From Flavipsychrobacter sp. (GTDB taxonomy: Bacteria > Bacteroidota > Bacteroidia > Chitinophagales > Chitinophagaceae): a DNA stretch of 64,000 nucleotides. The number at the start of each line of letters is the position of its first letter. The first letter of the stretch is position 1. The stretch spans positions 124,001 to 188,000 of the forward strand of contig JAEUVF010000010.1 of NCBI GenBank assembly GCA_016787265.1, in the 5' to 3' direction. Both the position numbers and the translations under genes were made by a program. Below, piece after piece: positions 9,059 to 17,799 of this stretch. The notes beneath the pieces are model-generated. The model did no database searches. It had not been told where the DNA came from and saw only the letters and a program-made list of their open reading frames with translations.

Positions 9059-9620
9059 AGAAAGATGTACTGTTTAATTCCAGCCACTTTTGATAGGCTG
9101 TAAAACAACGAATCGCGGAGGAGGTAATGATTTCTGTATGAGGTTGTAAAACAGGTTCGTCAAGTGCCGTTCGAAAACTGTCCCACATAGTTTTACGGCT
9201 ATCTTTATAGTTTTCGAAATACTGGAGAGAAGAAGTTAAGCCGGTTTGATTTCGGATCATTCTGGCGATAATCGGACCTCCCAGCGTAGATCCTTCCAAT
9301 ACATAAAGGGCGCCCAACGCTTCATATATAGTAGTTAGATGGGGAAGGGATGCAATATTTGTCAATTGCCAGTTTGTATCAAAGTGTTTGATATCCGCCA
9401 GCAGATCCTGAGATTTTTTACGTTTTTCAATATCAGGAACCAGCGTTTCCAAAGGGAATTGATGAAGCATAAGTTCCATTGGTACGAGAAAGGATGCGAT
9501 CAGTTTCAGGAATCGCTCATAATCTTCCGGACTTTTCACCAGTTGAAGCATTGAAACAAATTGTTTTTCAAGTTGCTGGTGCGCTGTGTCTGTATTGGAA
9601 CGTAAATGAGGATGAAGCAT
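9039..9620 (-). CDS. bphO: Heme oxygenase (biliverdin-producing, BphO type)
   Basis: A 193-residue alpha-helical protein that should open heme to biliverdin, releasing CO and iron. His14 in NTDTAHQQLEK fits the proximal heme ligand, and LGALYVLEGSTLGG is the conserved distal-helix motif with the flexible glycines of bacteriophytochrome-linked heme oxygenases. Its last 20 bases overlap the phytochrome gene, so the product supplies the bilin for Cys9 of BphP. A TAnnTTTG promoter box lies 17 bases before the start. Confidence 0.9.
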   Translation of the reverse strand: MLHPHLRSNTDTAHQQLEKQFVSMLQLVKSPEDYERFLKLIASFLVPMELMLHQFPLETLVPDIEKRKKSQDLLADIKHFDTNWQLTNIASLPHLTTIYEALGALYVLEGSTLGGPIIARMIRNQTGLTSSLQYFENYKDSRKTMWDSFRTALDEPVLQPHTEIITSSAIRCFTAYQKWLELNSTSFYAKNSN

Positions 9621-9637
9621 GAAGGATAGATCAGGGT

Positions 9638-9645
9638 CAAATGTA
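9638..9645 (-). promoter_or_regulatory. Bacteroidota -7 promoter box for bphO-bphP
   Basis: On the minus strand the sequence reads TACATTTG, a full match to the Bacteroidota -7 consensus TAnnTTTG. It ends 17 bases before the bphO start. The -33 region is weak (TTTA at about the right distance). Confidence 0.35.
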
Positions 9646-9830
9646 CGTTTAATTCATTTTTATAAAGTGATCCGAAAAGGTTAAACAGATTTTGGTTTTG
9701 CCAGATGACTCAGTAGCAAGGGTTGAGGAAAATTGTTGAAAAAATTACACAACTATTTATTGAAATGTTACAATTTTTTTTGTGGCCAATACTGGTACTT
9801 AACTTGCAAATAAGGGTATAAAAGCAATGT

Positions 9831-10400
9831 ATGATTTTGTATATCCGAAATATGGCCTGCGAAAGTTGCATGATTTTGGTTCAACAGGAACTTGAGAAAC
9901 TGGGCATTCAATATAAACGAATCAATCTGGGCGAAGTAGAAATCAGGGGGTTGATATCAGATGAAAAAAAAGAAAGCTTTGCGCACGCGATAGAGCGCGG
10001 TGGTTTGGATCTGGTTGATTCCGCAGAACAGGTTCTGATTGATAAGATAAAAGGTTATATAGCTGAATATACCCTGAACAAGAAAAATATCAAACAAAAT
10101 CTTTCCGTTTACCTGTCGGAAGAGTTAGGGATGGAATACGCACAACTGGCCAATTATTTTTCTGGCCTAACCGGAACAACAATAGAACAGTATACGATTG
10201 CTTTAAAAATTGAAAAAGTAAAGGAGTTGCTTGCTATTGAAAACAAGACTTTAAAAGAAATTGCAGAACAGCTGGACTATAAACAGGTCTCCCATTTATC
10301 CAATCAGTTTAAACAAGTAACAGGAATGCGACCATCAGAATTTAAAAAGCGAGGTGTGGAAACAAGGAAAACCATACAGCAATTAGGAAAGGTTGGATAA
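9831..10400 (+). CDS. AraC-type regulator with N-terminal HMA-like domain
   Basis: A 189-residue protein. Residues 1-65 resemble a heavy-metal-associated domain: beta strand MILYIRN followed by MACESCM, with Cys10 and Cys13 placed as in CxxC metal-binding proteins. The C-terminal half (about 95-180) is an AraC-type double helix-turn-helix, with LKEIAEQLDYKQVSHLSNQFKQ and TGMRPSEFKKR. It lacks the usual AraC sugar-binding domain. A plausible role is a metal- or thiol-responsive regulator, but the inducer is not known. It is a single-gene unit, divergent from bphO, with a hairpin downstream at 10422. Confidence 0.82.
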   Translation: MILYIRNMACESCMILVQQELEKLGIQYKRINLGEVEIRGLISDEKKESFAHAIERGGLDLVDSAEQVLIDKIKGYIAEYTLNKKNIKQNLSVYLSEELGMEYAQLANYFSGLTGTTIEQYTIALKIEKVKELLAIENKTLKEIAEQLDYKQVSHLSNQFKQVTGMRPSEFKKRGVETRKTIQQLGKVG

Positions 10401-10714
10401 TTAGGACCGGCCCAAAATGAAGGCAGGCCTTCACCCCATCGAAAGACCTGCCCCATGGTTTTCATCTATAACATCATGTGTGAGAATCCTGTCAACATTC
10501 GTTATATAGGACATGGAATCTGTAACAACCGACAAAAATTCATTAAACCAAACTGCAAGGCAATATACTCAGGTGTCTGACCCGCAAAAAATTTTCTACA
10601 CTAACTCGCCCGAAACTGGTACGAAAACCCCTTTTGTAGGTACCAATCCGAAATCTTTTTGGGATAAACGGTAGTAAGTCCATTGATTATTTAAATACCT
10701 TATATTCTTAATTA
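10401..10714. other. Intergenic region without a gene
   Basis: The first part holds the hairpin at 10422-10452. A second small inverted repeat (TGGTAC and GTACCA, 17 bases apart) lies near 10617-10645. No convincing coding frame or RNA gene was seen. Confidence 0.5.
10422..10452 (+). terminator. Probable terminator hairpin
   Basis: GGCAGG and CCTGCC pair and the stem extends imperfectly inward (CCTT with AAAG). It lies 22 bases after the AraC-type regulator stop. No clear T-run follows, so intrinsic termination is uncertain. Confidence 0.4.
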
Positions 10715-10720
10715 GTGTCT

Positions 10721-11593
10721 ATGTCCCGGTTTTATTTAATTATAGGACTCATCCTGGCTTCATTTTGTTCTGCATTGGCTCAGCCTTCCTTATTTGAACC
10801 GGAGCTTATAAGCAGGGGAGGTGTATTTGGACTAACTATTTCACCTGATTCAAAAACGGCGCTCTGGGTGCAGTCCAATGGTCGTAGAGATACGCTCATT
10901 ATAATGGAATCAATCCGTCGAAATGGAAAATGGTCAACTCCGGCACCAGCCTCTTTTTCAACAGCAAGCGCAAAATGGAAGGACATCGACCCTATGTTTA
11001 GTCCGGATGGTAAGCTGGTTTTATTCCAGTCAACGCGCCCGGTTCCAGGTAAACCGCAACGGGAAGGATTTGATATATGGGCCGTCAAACGCGATAAAAA
11101 GGGTTGGGGTCAGCCCTATCATTTAGGGAATACCATCAATACAGATGCCTCTGAATCCTATGCCTCTATGGCTACTAACGGGAATATCTATTTTATGAAG
11201 GAAAACGAGGATAAGATTGGTACATCAGATATTTATGTAGCTGAATTCAGAAATGGAATGTACCAGGTGCCGCTTAACCTGGGCCTGCCGGTGAATACTA
11301 CGGAAAGAGAGTCCAACCCTTTTATTGCTCCGGATGAGGATTTTCTCCTTTATTTTTCTACCGACTCCACTGGTTTCGGTGAAGTGGATCTATATATCAG
11401 CTTTCGGAAAAATGGTAACTGGACAAAAGGTAAAAATCTTGGTGAGCCAATTAACTCTGCATTTGCTGAATTTTGTCCTTTTTATCATAAAAAAGAAAAA
11501 AGGCTTTATTTTTCAAGGCAGCAAAAACTGGCAGACCGTATGTTGGAGAATCTCTATTACATTGATCTGGATATAGAAAAATACAGAGATTGA
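10721..11593 (+). CDS. Secreted PD40/TolB-like beta-propeller protein
   Basis: About 290 residues with a Sec signal peptide (FYLIIGLILASFCSALAQ). Several PD40 repeats follow: ISPDSKTALWV, FSPDGKLVLFQSTR, SDIYVAEF, IAPDEDFLLYFS, DLYISF and YFSR. This is the propeller type found in TolB and in Bacteroidota PD40 proteins. It is probably periplasmic or surface-exposed, in ligand or protein binding; no enzymatic domain is seen. The ATG at 10721 is preferred over an in-frame GTG at 10715. It converges with the response regulator gene, whose stop is 26 bases away. Confidence 0.75.
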   Translation: MSRFYLIIGLILASFCSALAQPSLFEPELISRGGVFGLTISPDSKTALWVQSNGRRDTLIIMESIRRNGKWSTPAPASFSTASAKWKDIDPMFSPDGKLVLFQSTRPVPGKPQREGFDIWAVKRDKKGWGQPYHLGNTINTDASESYASMATNGNIYFMKENEDKIGTSDIYVAEFRNGMYQVPLNLGLPVNTTERESNPFIAPDEDFLLYFSTDSTGFGEVDLYISFRKNGNWTKGKNLGEPINSAFAEFCPFYHKKEKRLYFSRQQKLADRMLENLYYIDLDIEKYRD

Positions 11594-11619
11594 AGAGCTG
11601 GATCCCAATAGCAGCCTGA

Positions 11620-12261
11620 TTATTTTACCAATTTTTCCTGGATCGCTTTACTGACCGCTTCGATTTGCGAGCGAACATGCAATTTATCATAGATGTGCTT
11701 GATATGAGTACGGACAGTATCCAGACTTATAGACAATTCGGCTGCGATCATTTTAAAACTATTTCCGGATGACAATAACTGCAGAATTTCTTTTTCCCTG
11801 TTTGTCAGAGAATAATCCTTTGCGGCAACCACAGGTTGCTGCAAACTAGAAATGATCATTCTGGCGATGGAAGGGCTCATAGGTGCACCCCCCTGCAGGA
11901 CCTCCTGAATAGCGTGAAGCAGTTTATCGGAAATATATTTTTTCAACAGGTATCCATTCGCTCCGGCATACATGGCATCAAACACATGGGAATTATCATC
12001 GAATACAGTAAGCATGATAATTTGAACCTGCTGGTTGAATCTACGGATAAGTTTTACTGATTCTATACCATTAATGCCGGGTAAATCAATATCCATCAGA
12101 ATGACATCAGGGTCAAGTAGCTTAACCTGGTTCAACACATCAGCACAATCCGGAAAACTTGCCAGTACTTCATATTCCCCTGTTAGTGCCAGCAGGTTGG
12201 TAAGGCTCTCTCTCAGAAGAACATTATCCTCGTAAATAAGTATCTGAATGGATTTTTTCAT
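11620..12261 (-). CDS. NarL/FixJ-family response regulator
   Basis: A 213-residue regulator. The receiver domain (1-120) has the acidic pair Glu11-Asp12, phospho-acceptor Asp57 (LMDIDLPG), Thr85 (IIMLTVFDD) and Lys107 (GYLLKK). The LuxR-type helix-turn-helix (about 148-213) carries LTNREKEILQLLSSG and DTVRTHIKHIYDKL. It lies 51 bases downstream of the large propeller histidine kinase on the same strand, so the two almost certainly form a two-component pair. Confidence 0.93.
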   Translation of the reverse strand: MKKSIQILIYEDNVLLRESLTNLLALTGEYEVLASFPDCADVLNQVKLLDPDVILMDIDLPGINGIESVKLIRRFNQQVQIIMLTVFDDNSHVFDAMYAGANGYLLKKYISDKLLHAIQEVLQGGAPMSPSIARMIISSLQQPVVAAKDYSLTNREKEILQLLSSGNSFKMIAAELSISLDTVRTHIKHIYDKLHVRSQIEAVSKAIQEKLVK

Positions 12262-12312
12262 AACATGGATGCCTGCAAACTAAGTTTTTCCAACCAGCCT
12301 AAAATACCCTGA

Positions 12313-15300
12313 TCAGGTGATTGTTTTTTTCAGAAATATACTTGTTCCTGTTTCTGGTATGGATTCTATCCGGAATGCTGCGCCCATGGCCTGCGCCCGG
12401 CTTTTCATGTTCGTAATTCCATTTCCCGAACTTATATGCCCGGTATCAAAACCGATTCCGTTATCAGTTATGGTTAAACTCAGTTCTTCTTTATCAAACC
12501 TCAGCACGATGTTCACTTCTGAAGCCTTGCTGTATTTTACAATATTGTTAATGGCTTCTTTAAATACAAGGTAAAGATCCTTTCGTTCTTCCAGGTTAAG
12601 TGCTGCCTGTTTGGAAAAATCCAGGGTATCAAAATAATAATTCATGCCTGCCGGTTCAAGCATTTCTGCAGCGAACTCTTTCATTTTGATTAATACCTTT
12701 TCCAGGCTGTCATTTACCGGATTGATTGCCCAGATAATATCACTCATGCTTTCCATCATATTTCCTGAATAGTCTTTTATTTTCTGCAGGTAGTTCATTA
12801 CTTCGGATGGTTCTTCATCTCTTGACATCGCGACCTTACTCAGGATATTTATGCTGGTAAGAGTGGATCCCATTTCGTCGTGCAGATCCCTGGAAATTTT
12901 ACTTCTAAGGCGTTCTTCCGTGATGTACTTGGAAATTCTTTCTCCGCAAACCTGAGCAATGTTTTTTAGGAGCCGGGTGTGCCTGGCTTTAAAGAAATTT
13001 TTTTGAGAATGCTCCGAGTCAATGATTCCAAATAGCTGACCATCCACCCAAATCGGGATAGTGATTTCTGCATTCCGTCGCTGATCATCCACTACATATC
13101 TTGAATCCCGGGTGGTATTTCCAATTCGTTCGGCTTTACCGGTTTGAGCAACTGTTCCCACAATGCCTTTTCCAACAGGAATTTCAAGGTGGTTGATTAT
13201 TTCCCTTGAAACATGTGGGCTTTTGGGTCCTGCCGCCGCTCTTTGAACCATTACTTTTCTGTCAGGATCGAATTGATAAATAACACAATCTTCAAAATCC
13301 AGTAATCGGATACAGTTTATGGCAATATCCCAAAAGATATCATCGATACTGGTTTTACCATACAAGGACGTCGCAAACTGGTTCAGAATTTTTTCATCTT
13401 TTACTTTCTGCCGAAGGGGCTCAATAATTAAAAAAACAAGCCAGATACCCGCCACTACAAGGGAGACCAGAAACAGGGGCTGTTTCCAGAACGGAGCAGC
13501 TATAGTGAAATCAAATGGTGCACTGGTTGTAACAATATTCCCATCTGTATCTTTAGCCCTGATGCTGAAACTATAGAAGCCGTGGGAAAGATTTTGAAAG
13601 CTGATTAATTTACTGCCTCCGGTTGCTGTCCATGCATCGGATAAGCCGATTAGTTGATATTCATATTGAAGGGGATGCATTCCATAGTACAGGGCATCGA
13701 AACCAAAGCTATTATTATCGCCTTCTTCTTTTCTCACGATCAATGGAAAAGCATCTTTGATCTCTCTTGGTTGTGGATGGTAAAGCAATAACCCTCCTGC
13801 CACAGCAACCCCAACTTCATTGTACTTGTAATTATAAAAGATCTCATGCGGATATCGGGGATCAGATCCATAGGAAGAAATCGAATGAATGTTTTGAACA
13901 ACATGCTCGAAATCAGGTTCATTAATATTGATGTAGGAGAGACCTGTTTCAGATAGCAGCCAAAGAATGGAATCTCTTCCTTTTGCAATGGAGATAAACT
14001 GATTGTGTTTTAAACCATTCCGCATGTCAAATGAACTAAACGCAAACTCAAAGCTGCTGTCCGGATTGTTGCTGTACATACCTCCTGCATTAGTTCCTAC
14101 CCAGAGACGCCCCTTTGCATCTATTTCAAGATCATGTACCAGGTTGAGATTGGCATATTTTACCAACCCTTTTCTATCATAATAGGGTTGAAGCTTATTA
14201 TTCTTATAAGAATACTCAATCAGATAATTCCCATAGGTTCCTATCCACATTTTACCCCGGGTTGAATCATACGCGAGAGTAGTACCGGATGTTTTAAGCC
14301 GTTCTGCATCACCTGTGTTTAATCTGGAAAATTGGGATCTTCGGGTATCAAATAAGAGTACGCCCTGGTTAAAAGACGTTATCCATAAGATTCCTTCATT
14401 GTCCAGTTCAAGATCACGGAATATGGGATCTTCTTCATCCTGCGGAGTTGGAAAATGTTGGAGGGAATGGTCCTTGCTATTGATTTGATATAACCTGTCC
14501 CGGGTAATCAACCATAGCTGATCTTTGATCTTTTTTACTGCATAAGCGGGTGGGAGCTGATTTCCCTTTTTGTCTTTCCGAATTGATCTGATCGTACCAG
14601 TTGTTTTCGATAAAACAAACAGACTTGCCGGGTCATAACTGCAAACATAATACGTATCTGAATCCTCATCAAAATACACTCCACCCATCCGGTTACTGCC
14701 TTCTCTGTCCGGAGTTTCTATTAATGGGAGAAATGCCGAAGAGGTGAACTTCAGATCCTTCATAAACAGACCATTCGGCGTTCCAATCCAGCCTATTCCG
14801 GTTGAGTCCACGTAAGTAGTTGTGACCCCGCCGGGCGGCAATGAAAAACTAAGTGATGGAATATTATGATGAAGTTTGAGTATGTTTTTTGGGCCATCTG
14901 CTTTAAGTAGTCCCAGTTCCGATGCAATCCAGGTTTCTTTTTCCTGTTTGTTGGGGAGATAGGTGGATGGGTAGGGTTCTTTTTCTGGTACCATCTGTTC
15001 ATACCTGGCAGTGGATTCTGTATATCGGAAAACCTGTCCACCTTCCAGGGAAATCCAAACTTGTCCATTGCCGGAATCATATTGGATATCGATGACATCC
15101 GCATAATAATCACCCCCTAAATAGGTGAATTTTCGATTTTTTGTATTCAGATGGACCAGCCCTTTATTGGTTGCCAGCCAGAATTCTTCTTTGTTTTTCT
15201 GCGCAAAGGATTGGATAGCATGATAGCCTGGTTTTGTTTTCGTACCGCTAATCGTTTGAACAAATGCAGGCCAATCATAAAAGTCAAATTGCCCGGTTGC

Positions 15301-15777
15301 TGGATTGTATGAGGTAAATTCTTTCACATCACAGGCGATCCAGAGCAATCCGTTATCATCCCACTTCAGATCCCAGATAAGAAAATTGTGAAGGTTGTTA
15401 TTAGTGTTACCAAACCTGTCCGGAAGCCAGTTGGTCCAGGTATTGGTAACCGGATCAAAACGGTTCAGCCCATTCATGGTGCCTACCCAAATAGTGCCGT
15501 TTTTATCACCAGTGATGCAGTTTATTATTTCATTGGAAATGGCATTTTTAGCTGCTGGTTTGAAGATTGTGAAACCTTGCCCATTGTATTTATTTAAACC
15601 GTTTTTAGTGCCAATCCAAACATAACCAGTTGCGTCTTTATAGATGGCGGAAATGCGATTGTCACTTAAACCATTGGCTGTGGTTATCAACCTTCCGTTC
15701 AAATACAATTGCGACCAGCCTGTAGAAAAAATACAGGTGAAAAGGAGAAACAGTAAGCTGTTTAGTAGCCTCTGCAA
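12313..15777 (-). CDS. Propeller-sensor histidine kinase with GAF and HisKA_3 domains
   Basis: A 1154-residue sensor kinase. A signal peptide (residues 1-22) is followed by a periplasmic reg_prop double propeller (about 25-690; repeats such as ISAIYKDATGYVWIGT and INCITGDKNGTIWVGT). Then come a Y_Y_Y domain (about 690-760) and one membrane helix (LFLVSLVVAGIWLVFLII). A cytoplasmic GAF domain follows, with a HisKA_3 domain holding His966 (SRDLHDEMGSTL) and a HATPase domain (DNGIGFD). Unlike classical Bacteroidota hybrid systems, the regulator is a separate gene just downstream. The periplasmic part probably reads a carbohydrate or other extracellular cue. The extra GAF suggests a second, cytoplasmic input. 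Confidence 0.93.
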   Translation of the reverse strand: MQRLLNSLLFLLFTCIFSTGWSQLYLNGRLITTANGLSDNRISAIYKDATGYVWIGTKNGLNKYNGQGFTIFKPAAKNAISNEIINCITGDKNGTIWVGTMNGLNRFDPVTNTWTNWLPDRFGNTNNNLHNFLIWDLKWDDNGLLWIACDVKEFTSYNPATGQFDFYDWPAFVQTISGTKTKPGYHAIQSFAQKNKEEFWLATNKGLVHLNTKNRKFTYLGGDYYADVIDIQYDSGNGQVWISLEGGQVFRYTESTARYEQMVPEKEPYPSTYLPNKQEKETWIASELGLLKADGPKNILKLHHNIPSLSFSLPPGGVTTTYVDSTGIGWIGTPNGLFMKDLKFTSSAFLPLIETPDREGSNRMGGVYFDEDSDTYYVCSYDPASLFVLSKTTGTIRSIRKDKKGNQLPPAYAVKKIKDQLWLITRDRLYQINSKDHSLQHFPTPQDEEDPIFRDLELDNEGILWITSFNQGVLLFDTRRSQFSRLNTGDAERLKTSGTTLAYDSTRGKMWIGTYGNYLIEYSYKNNKLQPYYDRKGLVKYANLNLVHDLEIDAKGRLWVGTNAGGMYSNNPDSSFEFAFSSFDMRNGLKHNQFISIAKGRDSILWLLSETGLSYININEPDFEHVVQNIHSISSYGSDPRYPHEIFYNYKYNEVGVAVAGGLLLYHPQPREIKDAFPLIVRKEEGDNNSFGFDALYYGMHPLQYEYQLIGLSDAWTATGGSKLISFQNLSHGFYSFSIRAKDTDGNIVTTSAPFDFTIAAPFWKQPLFLVSLVVAGIWLVFLIIEPLRQKVKDEKILNQFATSLYGKTSIDDIFWDIAINCIRLLDFEDCVIYQFDPDRKVMVQRAAAGPKSPHVSREIINHLEIPVGKGIVGTVAQTGKAERIGNTTRDSRYVVDDQRRNAEITIPIWVDGQLFGIIDSEHSQKNFFKARHTRLLKNIAQVCGERISKYITEERLRSKISRDLHDEMGSTLTSINILSKVAMSRDEEPSEVMNYLQKIKDYSGNMMESMSDIIWAINPVNDSLEKVLIKMKEFAAEMLEPAGMNYYFDTLDFSKQAALNLEERKDLYLVFKEAINNIVKYSKASEVNIVLRFDKEELSLTITDNGIGFDTGHISSGNGITNMKSRAQAMGAAFRIESIPETGTSIFLKKTIT

Positions 15778-15965
15778 GAGTAAAGATGTTTCTCTAAAGT
15801 ACTGTTTTTCAGGCGCAGTTTATAATCTTCAGAAAACATTAAGAGTTTATTACCCAGCGAAAAAGGTTTTTATGCATTCGCTTTTTTACTGGGTTTATTT
15901 GGAGCAATCACTGTTCAAAAAAATACAAGAGATTTAATTAACAGCCGCAAAGAATAATACTACTA

Positions 15966-16364
15966 TTATTTACGGCGGGTCAGTGCACCTGTACACCATA
16001 AAGCCCATACAATCAATACCGGCTGAAAGAACAACCGGATGAGCCTGGTGGTGTCAGAATTCAGTCCGAATGCATCCACTTTGTTGATGTATTGGGATAT
16101 ATTTCCTGGAAAGATGAGCAGAAAAAAAACTGCGACTGCCCAGCCTACTTGTTGTCTCCGAGATTTTAATAATAATAAAGCCAGTCCCATTCCAATTTCC
16201 ACAAATCCGGAAAGCACCACAACCAGGTCGGTTTCCAGGGGGAGCCAGCGGGGTACCTGTGCCTGAAATTCTGCTCTTGCCCAGGTCAGGTGGCCAATCC
16301 CCGCCAATAGTAAAAAGGTTCCCAACAGCCAGCGGGCAGCATGATGTATAAAATTGAGTTGCAT
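15966..16364 (-). CDS. DoxX-like small membrane protein
   Basis: 132 residues with four predicted helices. ARWLLGTFLLLAGIGHLTW and FVEIGMGLALLLL are typical of the DoxX-like family of Bacteroidota. The family has been linked to redox or quinone chemistry in some members, but no catalytic residues are defined and no function is claimed here. It is a single gene, divergent from the PepSY-type membrane protein (84 bases between starts). Confidence 0.7.
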   Translation of the reverse strand: MQLNFIHHAARWLLGTFLLLAGIGHLTWARAEFQAQVPRWLPLETDLVVVLSGFVEIGMGLALLLLKSRRQQVGWAVAVFFLLIFPGNISQYINKVDAFGLNSDTTRLIRLFFQPVLIVWALWCTGALTRRK

Positions 16365-16448
16365 GGGAACTAAGATAGATAAACTTAATTGGTAATATAA
16401 ATCAGTGTTATTGTTATCTGATCATTTTGGTGCAACTTACCAGTTGGT

Positions 16449-17009
16449 ATGAATATAAATGCGAAAAGATCTGAGCAGGCAAGGGTATTGCGGATGGTGC
16501 GAAAAATTCACCGCACTATGGGAGCATCTTTGTTTGTACTGTTTCTGGTGATTTCCATTACAGGTTTACTCCTGGGATGGAAAAAGAACAGTGAATGGAT
16601 TCAGACAAAAACCGCAACCGGGAGTTCTGCAAATTTGGCCGACTGGTTACCAGTCGACAGTTTGTATAGAAAAGCAGTTGGTTATCTTAAGGATTCTGTT
16701 GATGCGGGCTTGTCTGTCAAACTGGATAAAATAGATGTTCGTGCAGATAAAGGAGTGGCGAAGTTTTTATTTGCTGATCATTTCTGGGCCATCCAGGTGG
16801 ATGGTGCTACCGGTTCCTTGCTGAAAATTGAACGAAGGCGTTCAGATATTATTGAGAAAATTCACGATGGTTCCATTTTAGATATGAAACTGATGAAAAA
16901 CGGAAACTTCTTTAAAGTGCTTGTTTCCTCTATATCCGGTTTAGCCTTATTGATTTTTACGATCACCGGTTTCTGGCTCTGGTACGGACCTAAACGCATG
17001 CGCCGCTAA
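16449..17009 (+). CDS. PepSY-associated membrane protein
   Basis: 186 residues with an N-terminal helix (LFVLFLVISITGLLLGW) after the basic RKIHRTMGASL. A periplasmic PepSY-like domain follows (about 60-140, with WAIQVDGATGSLLKIERR and EKIHDGS), then a C-terminal helix ending TGFWLWYGPKR. This matches PepSY_TM proteins, which often act in iron or flavin-related membrane redox. The histidines in RKIHRTMG and IHDG could be heme or metal ligands (inference). It converges with the ParA gene through a repeat-bearing spacer. Confidence 0.72.
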   Translation: MNINAKRSEQARVLRMVRKIHRTMGASLFVLFLVISITGLLLGWKKNSEWIQTKTATGSSANLADWLPVDSLYRKAVGYLKDSVDAGLSVKLDKIDVRADKGVAKFLFADHFWAIQVDGATGSLLKIERRRSDIIEKIHDGSILDMKLMKNGNFFKVLVSSISGLALLIFTITGFWLWYGPKRMRR

Positions 17010-17019
17010 CCCCTTTCTT

Positions 17020-17042
17020 CCCGTCTCCAGTTTCCCGTCTCC
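17020..17042. repeat. Pyrimidine-rich simple repeat (two CCCGTCTCC units)
   Basis: CCCGTCTCC occurs at 17020-17028 and 17034-17042. Its reverse complement GGAGACGGG is the same unit as in the arrays near 19.9, 33.1, 33.6 and 51.9 kb. The second copy overlaps the parA stop codon. Confidence 0.6.
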
Positions 17043-17785
17043 TATTCCATGACCCCTTCTTTTATCTCTTCCCACAGATCACTATAACATTGTGCTGCAT
17101 ACGAAGAGGGCGCAAAAGCGTGTAAGGGTGCCTGATAGACGCCCATTTTTTCGACATCAGAGAGATAGGGAATATAGTTATGAAAGAATTTATTATCCCG
17201 GATTAATTCCTGCATGATTTCATTGTGCATATTTTTCCTGAGGTCAACCATCGTGAAGCAGCACATCAACTTGGACTCATCCAGGTTTTTTTCTTCAAAA
17301 TAGTCCTTCACCAGTTCGTAACTCCGAACTGAGAGAGTAGTTGGAATGGTAGGCATCAGGATGATATCTGCCGCGTAAAAGATATTTTCGGAAAGCACCG
17401 AAAAGCCAGGCGGACAATCAATGAATACAAAATCATATTCTTTTTCGAGCTGACTCAGAATGGATTTAAAACGTCGTTTGGAGCTGCGTAATTCTTCGAG
17501 GATGATTTCCAGATTTCTCGCAGTCAGATCAGCGGGAATAATATCAATGTTTTCATAACCGGTAGCCATTACCAGTTCATCCAGGTCCAGTTGCTCATTA
17601 AACAACTTTTGTGTACCGCTTTTGATTTTCGGTTGCACATTGTAGTAAAAGGAAGTTGAGCCCTGTGGGTCAAGGTCCCATAAGAGGACCTTATAACCGT
17701 CCTGCGCTGCCAGGTAAGAAAGATTCACACAGGTGGCTGTCTTACCAACGCCACCTTTTAAATGGTAGAGTGCGATGGAAATCAT
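17042..17785 (-). CDS. ParA/Soj-family ATPase (orphan)
   Basis: 247 residues. The deviant Walker A motif KGGVGKTAT is at residues 10-18, with the A' region DLDPQGSTSFYY and Walker B VFIDCPPG, as in ParA/MinD-type ATPases that pattern DNA or protein cargo. No parB-like gene or centromere repeats lie nearby, so a chromosome-partition role is not supported. It starts 14 bases after uvrB on the same strand, so the two are probably co-transcribed. Cargo unknown. Confidence 0.88.
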   Translation of the reverse strand: MISIALYHLKGGVGKTATCVNLSYLAAQDGYKVLLWDLDPQGSTSFYYNVQPKIKSGTQKLFNEQLDLDELVMATGYENIDIIPADLTARNLEIILEELRSSKRRFKSILSQLEKEYDFVFIDCPPGFSVLSENIFYAADIILMPTIPTTLSVRSYELVKDYFEEKNLDESKLMCCFTMVDLRKNMHNEIMQELIRDNKFFHNYIPYLSDVEKMGVYQAPLHAFAPSSYAAQCYSDLWEEIKEGVME

Positions 17786-17799
17786 ATTGGAAAAATACC

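Noticed and set aside
15644..15937. 97-residue frame on the plus strand
   Set aside because: Overlaps the start of the kinase gene on the other strand; no recognisable features.
17042..17785. ParA as evidence of a plasmid
   Set aside because: No parB, rep or centromere repeats; it sits in an operon with uvrB among housekeeping genes.
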